Of a DNA stretch of 64,000 bases, positions 25,099-33,315 are shown piece after piece; the first letter of the stretch is position 1; every line of letters starts with the position of its first letter. Made by a program: the position numbers and the translations under genes. The stretch is from Natrarchaeobius oligotrophus (GTDB taxonomy: Archaea; Halobacteriota; Halobacteria; Halobacteriales; Natrialbaceae), in assembly GCF_003841465.1 (NCBI RefSeq), contig NZ_REFZ01000003.1, forward strand, positions 1 to 64,000, in the 5' to 3' direction. Below the pieces are notes generated by a model, which did not search any database, was not told the DNA's origin, and saw only the letters and a program-made list of their open reading frames with translations.

Positions 25099-27174
25099 TT
25101 ACTCGAGAATAGCCGGGCCGATACCGTCGTTCCAGTGAAGCGTACCATCCGTGAGTATCGGTAGCTCCGTCCAAGTCAAGTATTCGTGAATCGGTCGATC
25201 CTCGACGACTGTGGCTGGCGTGACCCCTGGTGTGAGATGTCGATCCGCGACTGACTCGAGATCCGAAGCGGTCGACGTTCCAAGTTTGAACTCTTTCGTG
25301 GAGTAGGTTCGAATCCCGAAACTAAACGTGTCCTCGTCGTACCGGTCAAGTTCAATAAGCCCAGGTGCGCCACCGTCTGATTGAGCGATGTCCGCTGAAC
25401 CGTCGCCAACGATGAGATACTGGTCACCAAGGGCAGTGTTCTCCTGGGCAATTTCGAGTGCTCCCCGAAGCGGGAATCCGCGATTGAGCAACCGGGCCAT
25501 CGTTTCGCCCGCCTCGACCGCGTCTTCGTTCACGACGTCGCTGTACGTACTCACACCACCGAACGCACCGCGCCGAGTCAATGCGAGTCCCTGTTCGTAC
25601 GAACGACACGCGTTCAGGAAGAAAACGCCGAGATCGACCGATTCGAGTTCTCTCACGTCCAGGTCGCCGTCGGAACATCGGATTCCGTCCTCGGTCGCGT
25701 GTCCGATATAATGAAGAAAGTCGTAGCCGCCGTCGGTGAGTAACGATGCAAGACGATTCGATTCGACGCCGAACTCTGAGTGAATTTCGAACGGGAGTTC
25801 GTCGCGGATACCGTAGGTATCCCCGAGAATGTCGTGCTCGTCGATCATGCGCACGTCGTTACAGACGAGGAGGATCTCGATCGATTCGTTGCGCTCATCG
25901 CGGACCAGTTGGTTTTGATACGCCTCGATTGTCGCCTTGGACGCGTTGTGCGGAACGTTCTTCCCAAACCAAGCGTGTTCGATCGATTCGTCCGTGACGT
26001 CGGGGACGACGAACGTCGATCGCTCGTCGAACGACGACGGCGATCGATAGTCGGTCGTCGATCGGACCAGGCCCGCGTTTGCAGTCTCCGGCCGAGGAAG
26101 CGTATTCGGCGTTTGGCCGCGAGCCTCGCGGACGATCCCGAGTTCGTTGACGACGAACGGCAGTACTTCGATACTGGCTGGTTCGTCCGGTACGTGCGCC
26201 GTGAGGGGCCAGCGCGGGACGTGGGGTTCGAGCAGTTCGTACGGAACGTCGAGAAAACGTTCCAGGCGAACGTCGAGGGACTCGTCGTACGTCTCGGAGA
26301 GATCGAACGGAAGCTCGTCCTCCAGGATCGAGCGCTCGAGGAGATCGTACTGAAAGATTCCTTCCGTCCTGGCGAGACAGTCGAGGAGGAAAAAGCGCTT
26401 CAACAAGTTGGCGATCTCGTCTCCGAGGGCACCATTCGATCCAAGAGGACGTTCGAACCGGGACGTCTCGAGTCGTGGTCTCTCTCCGGTTTCGATCGTT
26501 GCACCAAGAAAAAAGGCGAGCGGCGTTGCCTGATAAATCGCCAGATACTCCCTCGGTACAATTAGCTTCACGTCGCTCGACGGTCGGTCAATGTCTGATG
26601 GTACACTCAGTTCCTCACCGAGTTCGATCAACGGCGGATGGCCGCGGAGCGTCGGCCAGGTCCGCTCGGGCGACGTCGTTTTCAGTGCGGACGGGAGCAT
26701 CGAGACGGCCTCTGCAATCGAGTCAACGTCGGGTAGCGTCGTTATCGTTCCTGCCGGACGGTCGTGGGGTGACCTGGCGCCGAGTTCGACCGTTTCCGTC
26801 CCATCGAACGAGATACGCACCGACGAAAGCCCGATATCGATCGTACCCGGGCAGTCGACGCGAACGTAGAGTTTGATCGGGGCGCTCAAACCGATGAACT
26901 GTGTTCCTCCCTCGAGCGAAGCCGTTTCTCCGACGTCGAAGTTCGACACTGCCTGTCCAGTCTCGTCGTGAAGTGTCGCAGCGAAGTGTTGATCGAAGAA
27001 TAGTTCATTCGTCTCGATCGGTGACGACGTATCGACCGGGAACGGGAATTCGTCGCTTTCGGTCGGAGTAAGCGAAACAGGTTCGGACGTTCGGATCTGG
27101 AGGTGGCGCTGCTCGAGCGGATCGTGAACCTCGAGCCCAGCGGGGTCTGCGGTTTCTTCGAACTCGATCGTCAT
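25099..27174 (-). CDS. CHAT-domain caspase-like protease
   Basis: A 691-residue soluble protein. The C-terminal CHAT domain (about 430-640) has the catalytic pair His492 in LHYIGHATEDG and Cys523 in VFFLNACRSYEQG, then RRGAFGGVSTYSDVV and a helix. The long N-terminal region (1-430) is mixed alpha/beta with no TPR repeats; its first 130 residues look like beta sandwich. CHAT proteins are cysteine peptidases of clan CD, some in immune or cell-death systems such as the TPR-CHAT/Csx29 partner of type III-E CRISPR. A good ribosome binding site (GAGGAG) lies just before the ATG. The target is not known; the convergent 44-residue membrane peptide is the only close partner. Confidence 0.85.
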   Translation of the reverse strand: MTIEFEETADPAGLEVHDPLEQRHLQIRTSEPVSLTPTESDEFPFPVDTSSPIETNELFFDQHFAATLHDETGQAVSNFDVGETASLEGGTQFIGLSAPIKLYVRVDCPGTIDIGLSSVRISFDGTETVELGARSPHDRPAGTITTLPDVDSIAEAVSMLPSALKTTSPERTWPTLRGHPPLIELGEELSVPSDIDRPSSDVKLIVPREYLAIYQATPLAFFLGATIETGERPRLETSRFERPLGSNGALGDEIANLLKRFFLLDCLARTEGIFQYDLLERSILEDELPFDLSETYDESLDVRLERFLDVPYELLEPHVPRWPLTAHVPDEPASIEVLPFVVNELGIVREARGQTPNTLPRPETANAGLVRSTTDYRSPSSFDERSTFVVPDVTDESIEHAWFGKNVPHNASKATIEAYQNQLVRDERNESIEILLVCNDVRMIDEHDILGDTYGIRDELPFEIHSEFGVESNRLASLLTDGGYDFLHYIGHATEDGIRCSDGDLDVRELESVDLGVFFLNACRSYEQGLALTRRGAFGGVSTYSDVVNEDAVEAGETMARLLNRGFPLRGALEIAQENTALGDQYLIVGDGSADIAQSDGGAPGLIELDRYDEDTFSFGIRTYSTKEFKLGTSTASDLESVADRHLTPGVTPATVVEDRPIHEYLTWTELPILTDGTLHWNDGIGPAILE

Positions 27175-27387
27175 GTCTCCTCGTGATGAGTTAGTGATCC
27201 ATTCGTGTGCACCGGTAAAAAGGGTGGCATCGGATCGAACGCTGTGTCGTCGTCACGCGGAGGCCGAGATCGACCGGGGTGAGAACTCGTAGGAACTATC
27301 GGAGGCGTCCAGAATTTCCAGTGATGAACCGAGACTCGGCGTCGAAAGTCGGACTTCGATACCTCCGGTTGGCTCCGATACTCCCTC

Positions 27388-28551
27388 TCAGCCGTCGTCC
27401 GTCGTGGTTGCGGACGAAAGCGACCGGAACGCGGTCGTCGGGAACCGCGGTTCGATCGCGCTCGGCCGTCGACCCGTGCCGTTGGCCGGCAGCGGCACGC
27501 GCTCGATCACTCCCCGATCGGCCAGTTCGTACAGAAACCGCTTGACGGTCCCGGCGGTCAGCGACGAACGCGACGCGATCTCGTCGGCGACCTCGCGAAT
27601 GGGCCGATCGTCCGAGTCGATGGAGACGAGGTGCGAGAGAACCTGCTGGCGCGTCTCCGAGAGCGCGAGCGTCCGATCCACGTGAACGCCGTCCTCCGGA
27701 ACCGCCGCCTTGGCTCGCTCGAGGTGGTCCGGTTCGATGCGGTCGGCGCCCTCCTCGCGTGCGTACGCCGTCGCCGCGAACACCGCTGCGAGCGCGTCGT
27801 GGGCGTTTCCGTCCGCCCACATGGCGAGGTTTCGGACGGACTCGTGGTCGATGACGCCCGGCGCGAGCGCGGTCGACGTCCGATCGGTGACGACGTCCAC
27901 GAGTTCGTGGTGGCGGTACGGCGGCACGGAGACGGTCGTGGCGCTCCAGTCGTCGGGCGGCATCGCCCCGACCGCCACGGGCGAGACGCTGTCGTCGACG
28001 GGCTCGAGCAACTCGCAGACGCGGTCGTACGCGAGGGTCTCCGGCTCGTCGTGGTGGTCGATCGCGACGACGGCTCGGCGGTCGTGGCGGGCGAGTCGAT
28101 CGCACAGCCGGTCGTGAAGTGCGCCGGTTCCGATTCCGCTTTCGGGGACCGGTTCCGGCGAGATCACGGACAGGAGCGCGCGATAGAACGCGAACGAGCT
28201 CCCGACGCGGCGGGCGTCGACGTAGACGAACCACGTCGTCGGTTCGGTGCGTTCGCCGCGGGTCGTCGTCCGAATCGACTGGCTGGACTCGCCGAACCGG
28301 TCGTTCATCGCGTCGAAGAGCGCGACGACGATGGCCGACGTTCCGGCTCCCGGCGGCCCGACCACCGCGACGGGTGACGGCAGCTCGCCGTCGAACACCG
28401 GCTCGAGCGCGTCGAGCAGCTGTTCGAGGACGGGGCCGCGGCCGACCGGCTCGGGTCGGTGGACGACCGGACTGAGGTGGTCGTGATCGACGACGACTCC
28501 CTGGTCCTTGTGTGCGGATCGTCGCCGGGCGATGCGTTCCTGGAGGTTCAT
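27388..28551 (-). CDS. Orc1/Cdc6-like AAA protein, degenerate Walker A
   Basis: A 387-residue protein with the Orc1/Cdc6 plan: N-terminal basic stretch, RPEPVGRGPVLEQLLDALEP, AAA domain, and a C-terminal winged helix (about 300-375) with a recognition helix around SLTAGTVKRFLYELADRGV. The P-loop reads GPPGAGTSAIV, where a Thr replaces the invariant lysine, and Walker B is degenerate (VVAIDHHDE). ATP-driven origin licensing is therefore unlikely; it may be a DNA-binding regulator. Its ATG overlaps the glpC stop by four bases (ATGA), so it is translated with the glycerol-3-phosphate dehydrogenase operon. Confidence 0.8.
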   Translation of the reverse strand: MNLQERIARRRSAHKDQGVVVDHDHLSPVVHRPEPVGRGPVLEQLLDALEPVFDGELPSPVAVVGPPGAGTSAIVVALFDAMNDRFGESSQSIRTTTRGERTEPTTWFVYVDARRVGSSFAFYRALLSVISPEPVPESGIGTGALHDRLCDRLARHDRRAVVAIDHHDEPETLAYDRVCELLEPVDDSVSPVAVGAMPPDDWSATTVSVPPYRHHELVDVVTDRTSTALAPGVIDHESVRNLAMWADGNAHDALAAVFAATAYAREEGADRIEPDHLERAKAAVPEDGVHVDRTLALSETRQQVLSHLVSIDSDDRPIREVADEIASRSSLTAGTVKRFLYELADRGVIERVPLPANGTGRRPSAIEPRFPTTAFRSLSSATTTDDG

Positions 28552-29924
28552 TCGTCGGTCCCCGTCTCGACGAGCGCCGCCTCGAGCACCTCGAGGGTGT
28601 GGGTGATCTCGTAGCCGGTTCCGTGTTCCATCTGCATCGAGCAGGTCGGACACTCCGTGAGTCCGGCCTCGGCGTCGGCGTCGGCCATGTGCTCGAACAT
28701 CTCCTCGCCGATTTTCATCGACGTCTCGTAGTTTTCGGCCTTCCAGCCGTACGTCCCCGAAATCCCCGAACAGGAGTCCCCGACGTCGTGAACGTCGACT
28801 CCGTCGATCGCGCTCATCACTTCGATCGTCTGTCCATTGAGACCCTGATTACGTGAATGACACGGTGCGTGGTAGGCGAACGAATCGAACTCGTCGTCGA
28901 CGGACGTCCCCGCGAGTTCGGCCTCGAGGTCCTCGTGGACGCGGAGGTACTCCACGGCGTCCCAGGTGGTTTCGGCGACGGTCTCGGTGTCGGCGAAGTC
29001 GAACAGCTCCGGATACTCCTGTCGGATCGACATCGAACACGAGCTACAGGAGGCGACGACGTCGGCTCCGTCCTCGATGGCCGCGGCGAGTTCCGCGACG
29101 TTCGTCTCCGCGGCCCGCCGGGCGTCGTCGAGCATGCCGTTTGCGAACATCGGCGTACCGGAACACCGCTGGTCGGGGACCAGCACCTCGTAGCCGAAGT
29201 GCTCGTAGACCCGAACGAGGGCTTTGGCGACCTCGGGCGTGTTGTAGTTCGCGTAGCAGCCGTGGAAGTACGCGATGCGCTTTTCGGCGTCGTCCGCGTC
29301 ACCACCGCGCTTTGCTCGCGCCTCCCGCGCTCGCTTTTTCGAGGCGGCGTTGCCGCCTCGCGTTTCCCACCACTCGCGAAACGTCTCCGTCGCGAACTCG
29401 GGGAACTCCCGTTCGCTCGTTACGCCGAGCAGCTTCTCGCCGATCCAACGGGTGATCGACAGTCCCATCACGGCGTTCGCGGTCCTGGGGAACGTCGACG
29501 CAAGCGGCGCGAGTCGACGGTAGTTTGCGAGCATCCGGTTGCGGAGGTACTCGCGCGAACGTTTGCTCATCCGCTCGTCGACGTACTCGCCTCGAGCGGT
29601 GTTGTGCATCTGTGAGAGCGGCACCGACGACGGACAGGCGCTGTCACAGCGCATGCAGTTCGAGCACTTCATCACCGACTCGTCGACGTCGCGATCGTCC
29701 TGCCGTTTGAGCCGCCACTGTTCCGGTCCCTGGAACTTCGGCCCCGGGAACTCGTCGTCGACCGCCGCGACGGGACAGTTGGTGTCGCACGTCGAACACT
29801 TGTAGCAGTTGTCCGCCCCCGGCCGGAGGTCCATCTCCTCGGCCTCCGGAAACACCTGGATCGGCTCGAACTCGTCGGTGCTCCCGTCCGGTGCGTCGTC
29901 GATCGATCGTTCTGCGTCGCTCAT
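28548..29924 (-). CDS. glpC: Anaerobic glycerol-3-phosphate dehydrogenase subunit C
   Basis: A 458-residue iron-sulfur protein. Two ferredoxin-like clusters are CYKCSTCDTNCPV and CSNCMRCDSACPS near residues 40-105. Two CCG-type (heterodisulfide-reductase) cysteine domains follow, with YFHGCYANYNTP, CSGTPMF, ASCSSCSMSI, APCHSRNQG and CSGISGTYG. It links GlpAB to the membrane quinone pool. The stretch around residue 190-215 is rich in Arg/Ala/Lys and contains a perfect DNA hairpin (29340-29360), possibly an in-frame insert. It is the third gene of glpABC; the start lies 103 bases after the glpB stop, with a small gene-free gap. Confidence 0.93.
   Translation of the reverse strand: MSDAERSIDDAPDGSTDEFEPIQVFPEAEEMDLRPGADNCYKCSTCDTNCPVAAVDDEFPGPKFQGPEQWRLKRQDDRDVDESVMKCSNCMRCDSACPSSVPLSQMHNTARGEYVDERMSKRSREYLRNRMLANYRRLAPLASTFPRTANAVMGLSITRWIGEKLLGVTSEREFPEFATETFREWWETRGGNAASKKRAREARAKRGGDADDAEKRIAYFHGCYANYNTPEVAKALVRVYEHFGYEVLVPDQRCSGTPMFANGMLDDARRAAETNVAELAAAIEDGADVVASCSSCSMSIRQEYPELFDFADTETVAETTWDAVEYLRVHEDLEAELAGTSVDDEFDSFAYHAPCHSRNQGLNGQTIEVMSAIDGVDVHDVGDSCSGISGTYGWKAENYETSMKIGEEMFEHMADADAEAGLTECPTCSMQMEHGTGYEITHTLEVLEAALVETGTDE
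29340..29360. repeat. 9-3-9 hairpin inside glpC
   Basis: CGAGGCGGC-GTT-GCCGCCTCG is a perfect nine-base stem with a three-base loop. It has the same geometry and nearly the same stem sequence as the first hairpin of the insert at 53094 in tnpB (CGAGACGGC-GAA-GCCGTCTCG). It lies in a stretch of glpC coding for a low-complexity Arg/Ala/Lys segment between the N-terminal ferredoxin part and the first CCG domain, so it may be part of a tolerated in-frame insertion. Confidence 0.5.
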
Positions 29925-30027
29925 TGTCTCACCTGAATCAGTCGATTGCGGTCGGCGTCGGTCGGCGGCCGTCCGCGCGGGTCGGTCGATCCCGGAGCTC
30001 GTCCGCGGACCGACGAGTCGGCCTCGA

Positions 30028-31341
30028 TCATCGGCTCACCTCCTCGGCGGCCCGGGTCCCGGCGACGTATCCCGTCGCGATCGAGACGCCCGCACCCGAT
30101 TTCTCCGCCGCGAAGTCGTACCCCCCGAGGACGGCACCGGCGGCGCGCAGGTTCGAAAACTCCGGCTCCCCGTTCGGATCGAGCGGTCGGAGGTCACGAT
30201 CCGGCTCGAGGCCGAAGCGCGCGTACGGCTGTTCCCCGAAGACGTCGTCGACGAACCAGTCGTAGCGGTCGTCGGCCTGTGGAACGTGACAGTCGAAGAT
30301 CGGCTCGAAGACGCCATCGCGATCGGATTTGACGCCCTTTCCGACCAGTCCGCCGGTCGCGAGCACGTACTGGTCCGCGCGGTGGGGAATCTCGCTGCCG
30401 TGGCGGTCGACGACGACGTGATCGATCCGGTCGCCGTCGGACTCGGACGCGCCCCCAGCGACCAGCTCGTAGTCGATCACCGGAACGCCGGCGGTCACGC
30501 GAACGCCGTCGTCCGAGAGCGCATCGAACAGCACGTCCTCGAGTCGCATCCCCGCCAGGCTGGGCGGCCCCGTCGGCACCTCGAAGACGTCGACGCCGAG
30601 GGCGTCCGCGAGGTACGACCGGACTTCCGCCGGGCGCTCGTCGCCCAGGACGGCGGGAAAGCCGATCCGGGATTCCTCCCCGAGGCGCGCGTCGACGGCA
30701 GTCGCGAGGGCCGTCCGAGCGCCCATCCGCCGACCGCTCGTCCGGACCCGTTCGTCTTCGTCCAGGAGGTGTGCGTACCTGACGAGCTTCGCGTCGTCAC
30801 GGTCGATCCCCGGAAACGAAACCGTCTCGCCCCGTGTGGAAAACGGGACGCCGGCTGCCTCGAGGTGACTCGCCGAACGCGGCGCGTCGAACGCCGGGAG
30901 CGTCTCGAAGCCGACAAACAGCGCGTCGCGCTCGTCGCTCGCCAGGCCGGCCGCGGTCGCCGCGGGGTACCTGGCGGTGGGCTTTACGGTTCCCCCGGCC
31001 GTCGGAACGAGCGCGTTCCTGTCGGTGTGGTTCCCCGCGTAGGCGTCGCCCGCGACGCCGTCGAAAAACGACAGCGCCTCGCGAACGGCGTCGACGCCGA
31101 CGCGACGGTACGGGTGACTCTCGGGGAGGTTCACAAGCGCGTCGAAGGGATCGACCAGCGGTCCATCGCCGTCCGGCCCGTACCCGAGGACGTCGATCAG
31201 CCCGCTCGCGTGACGCAGCGTGCTCTGTTTGTACGTGACGAGGCGGACCCGCGCGTCGGGATCGGCGTCTTTGGCCGCGAGCGCCGCCGTCGCGCCCGCG
31301 AGTCCGCCGCCGACGACGAGCACGTCGTCCTCGATCGCCAT
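30028..31341 (-). CDS. glpB: Anaerobic glycerol-3-phosphate dehydrogenase subunit B
   Basis: A 437-residue flavoprotein. It starts with a dinucleotide-binding GGGLAGATAALAAKD motif, followed by STLRHASGLIDVLGY typical of GlpB, and ends with a second flavin-binding segment (LGGYDFAAEKSGAGVSIATG, VAGTRAAEE). In the GlpABC complex it carries flavin and couples GlpA to GlpC during oxidation of sn-glycerol-3-phosphate to dihydroxyacetone phosphate. Its ATG immediately follows the glpA stop codon without a gap, so the two are cotranscribed and probably translationally coupled. Confidence 0.93.
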   Translation of the reverse strand: MAIEDDVLVVGGGLAGATAALAAKDADPDARVRLVTYKQSTLRHASGLIDVLGYGPDGDGPLVDPFDALVNLPESHPYRRVGVDAVREALSFFDGVAGDAYAGNHTDRNALVPTAGGTVKPTARYPAATAAGLASDERDALFVGFETLPAFDAPRSASHLEAAGVPFSTRGETVSFPGIDRDDAKLVRYAHLLDEDERVRTSGRRMGARTALATAVDARLGEESRIGFPAVLGDERPAEVRSYLADALGVDVFEVPTGPPSLAGMRLEDVLFDALSDDGVRVTAGVPVIDYELVAGGASESDGDRIDHVVVDRHGSEIPHRADQYVLATGGLVGKGVKSDRDGVFEPIFDCHVPQADDRYDWFVDDVFGEQPYARFGLEPDRDLRPLDPNGEPEFSNLRAAGAVLGGYDFAAEKSGAGVSIATGYVAGTRAAEEVSR

Positions 31342-33015
31342 CTATCGCCCTCCGTGGTCGAACGCGGCGTACTCGAGCGGTTCCGCCGCGTCGGCTGGAT
31401 CCTCGTCCCGGTTCATCGTCGTCGCAAACAGCGCGTAGTTGAGCATCGCCTGCGAGAGCTGTTCCCCCCAGAGGGCGTGTCGCTGGCCCTTCCAGCGCTC
31501 TTGAATCAGTTCGTCGAGCGCCGCCCTGGCCGTCGGTTCGTCGTACTTCGGGTGGAGTTCGTTCGCCATCGGGCCACAGCAGAAGCCGCCCTGGCAGTTT
31601 CCCATCGACGCGCGGGTCCGTATGCGAACCGCGTTGAGATCCGAGCCGGACTGAGACACTGCGTCGCGAACTTCCGCGCGGGTGACCCCCTCGCAGGCGC
31701 AGATCACCGGATTCGCCTCGTCGGTCTCGAGCACCTCGCGCGAGCGGCTTCCGAGTCGCTGCTTGCTCCGGCGAGCGATCGGCGATCGGAGCCCGAAGTC
31801 GTCCATCCCCTCCTCGAGAATCTCGAGATTCTCGCTTCCCGGTAGCGGTTCCGTCGCGGTCGCACAGGAGGCGTTCACGCCGAGTTTCTCGCAGACGTGA
31901 TCGGAGATCTCCTCGGCCATCGCCCGGTAGGTGGTGAACTTGCCGCCGACGATGCTCGTGATTCCCGCGACGCCGTCGCGCTCTGCGTGGTCCAGCAGGA
32001 AGAAATCGCGCGTGATGTCCGTCGGATCTCGCGTATCCCGCTCCGGCGGTTCGTACAGCGGTCGAACGCCCCAGAACGAGCGGATCGTTCTGGCCTCCGT
32101 GAGGATGGGAACGAGTTCCGAGAGCGTGTCGATCATCGCGTCGACCTCCCACTCCTCCTCGGGGTAGTCGTCCGGATCGGACACCTCCTCGTCGGTCGTC
32201 CCGAGGATCGCCGTCGTCTCGTGTGGGACGATGATGTCGGCGTCGCCTTTGGGCCGACAGCGGTTGATGACGGTGTCGACCTGTCGCACGTTCATGATCG
32301 TCATCACGCCCTTCGACGGACGAACCTCGACGTCGAGGTCGGCCATCGCCCCGATCCGGCCGGCCCACGCGCCGGTGGCGTTGACGACGTACTCGGCGGT
32401 GATCTCCTCGGTACTTCCCGGCGTTCGGTGGACGCGCGTTCCGGGCCCCGAGTCGTGGCGCACCTCGACGCCGTAGACGTCGTCGCCCTCGCGCAGCAGG
32501 TCGATCACCTCGGCGTGCGTTTCGATTCGCGCGCCGTGAGCGCGCGCGTCGATCGCGTTCGCCACGCAGAGTCTGAAGGGATCGACCGCGCCGTCGGGGA
32601 CTTCGATCGCCCGTTTCACGTCCGTCGCGAGATACGGTTCGACCTCGCGGGCTTCCCGTCCGGAGAGAACCCGCGCGGGTATGTCGCAGGCGCGACAGCC
32701 CTCGAGTTTTTCCTCGAAGTACGCGTCGCTGTCCTCCGGGCGCTGGACGAACAGCCCGCCGGTCAGTTCGACGCAGTGGCCGGCGATCTCCCGGAGGATC
32801 TCGTTTTCCTCGATACACTCGGTCGCGCTCGCCCGATCGGAAACCGCATAGCGTCCCCCGCTGTGCAAGAGGCCGTGCATCCGGCCAGTAGTTCCGTCAG
32901 TGAGATTGCCCCGCTCGACGAGGGTGACCTCGAGGCCGCGCATCGCCAGATCCCGGGCGATTCCGCAGCCGGTCGATCCCCCGCCGACGACGAGGACGTC
33001 CGTATCGGTTGCCAT
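31342..33015 (-). CDS. glpA: Anaerobic glycerol-3-phosphate dehydrogenase subunit A
   Basis: A 557-residue FAD-dependent oxidase of the DAO family. The N-terminus has [19 protein letters not shown] and [20 protein letters not shown]. The substrate region holds [11 protein letters not shown] and [18 protein letters not shown]-terminal BFD-like [2Fe-2S] domain has [11 protein letters not shown] and a second pair in [11 protein letters not shown]. It is the catalytic subunit that oxidises glycerol-3-phosphate. It is the first gene of the glpABC operon and divergent from glpK. A TATA box and a palindrome lie just upstream, giving a nearly leaderless mRNA. Confidence 0.94.
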   Translation of the reverse strand: MATDTDVLVVGGGSTGCGIARDLAMRGLEVTLVERGNLTDGTTGRMHGLLHSGGRYAVSDRASATECIEENEILREIAGHCVELTGGLFVQRPEDSDAYFEEKLEGCRACDIPARVLSGREAREVEPYLATDVKRAIEVPDGAVDPFRLCVANAIDARAHGARIETHAEVIDLLREGDDVYGVEVRHDSGPGTRVHRTPGSTEEITAEYVVNATGAWAGRIGAMADLDVEVRPSKGVMTIMNVRQVDTVINRCRPKGDADIIVPHETTAILGTTDEEVSDPDDYPEEEWEVDAMIDTLSELVPILTEARTIRSFWGVRPLYEPPERDTRDPTDITRDFFLLDHAERDGVAGITSIVGGKFTTYRAMAEEISDHVCEKLGVNASCATATEPLPGSENLEILEEGMDDFGLRSPIARRSKQRLGSRSREVLETDEANPVICACEGVTRAEVRDAVSQSGSDLNAVRIRTRASMGNCQGGFCCGPMANELHPKYDEPTARAALDELIQERWKGQRHALWGEQLSQAMLNYALFATTMNRDEDPADAAEPLEYAAFDHGGR

Positions 33016-33024
33016 CCCGTTACC

Positions 33025-33057
33025 GGAACCTTGGTTCCCCCATCCTTTATTTTATCG
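33025..33057 (-). promoter_or_regulatory. glpA promoter with palindromic operator
   Basis: On the minus strand a TATA element (CGATAAAATAAAGG, 33044-33057) sits about 30-35 bases before the glpA ATG. Between them lies a perfect 14-base palindrome, GGAACCTTGGTTCC at 33025-33038, spanning the expected transcription start. A repressor bound there would block glpABC transcription. In other haloarchaea a DeoR-type GlpR represses glycerol genes; whether this is its site is inference. Confidence 0.55.
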
Positions 33058-33230
33058 GTGATGCCCCACCACCCATAACAATTGGTCGGACGACCCCGGA
33101 ACGCCTGCTCATCGCGACCGCCGACCGAAGTCGACGCAACGGTCGAGCGCTCTCCGGGCCGTTCTCGACGATTTTGCGGCGGTGGGGATCGGTCGCGCGT
33201 CCGACGGACGCGGATCGCGGGTATGCGAAC

Positions 33231-33315
33231 GTTTATAACGATCGTCGAAACCATTTACCAGTAATATGGAACCAGCAGTAAATATAGCTCGAGGCGGCCC
33301 TCCGGGTGGGAAGCG
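33231..33315 (+). promoter_or_regulatory. glpK promoter and possible leader peptide
   Basis: A TATA box (GTTTATAACG, 33231-33240) predicts a transcription start near 33261-33266. An ATG at 33266 opens a 17-codon frame (MEPAVNIARGGPPGGKR) whose TGA at 33317-33319 overlaps the GTG start of glpK (GTGA). Because haloarchaeal ribosomes load efficiently on 5'-terminal start codons, this leader could be translated first and glpK by reinitiation. It is equally possible that glpK is read directly from a short leader. Confidence 0.45.

Noticed and set aside
29809-31845. A 678-codon plus-strand frame across glpB and glpC
   Set aside because: Antisense shadow of glpC/glpB/glpA, with no family motif.
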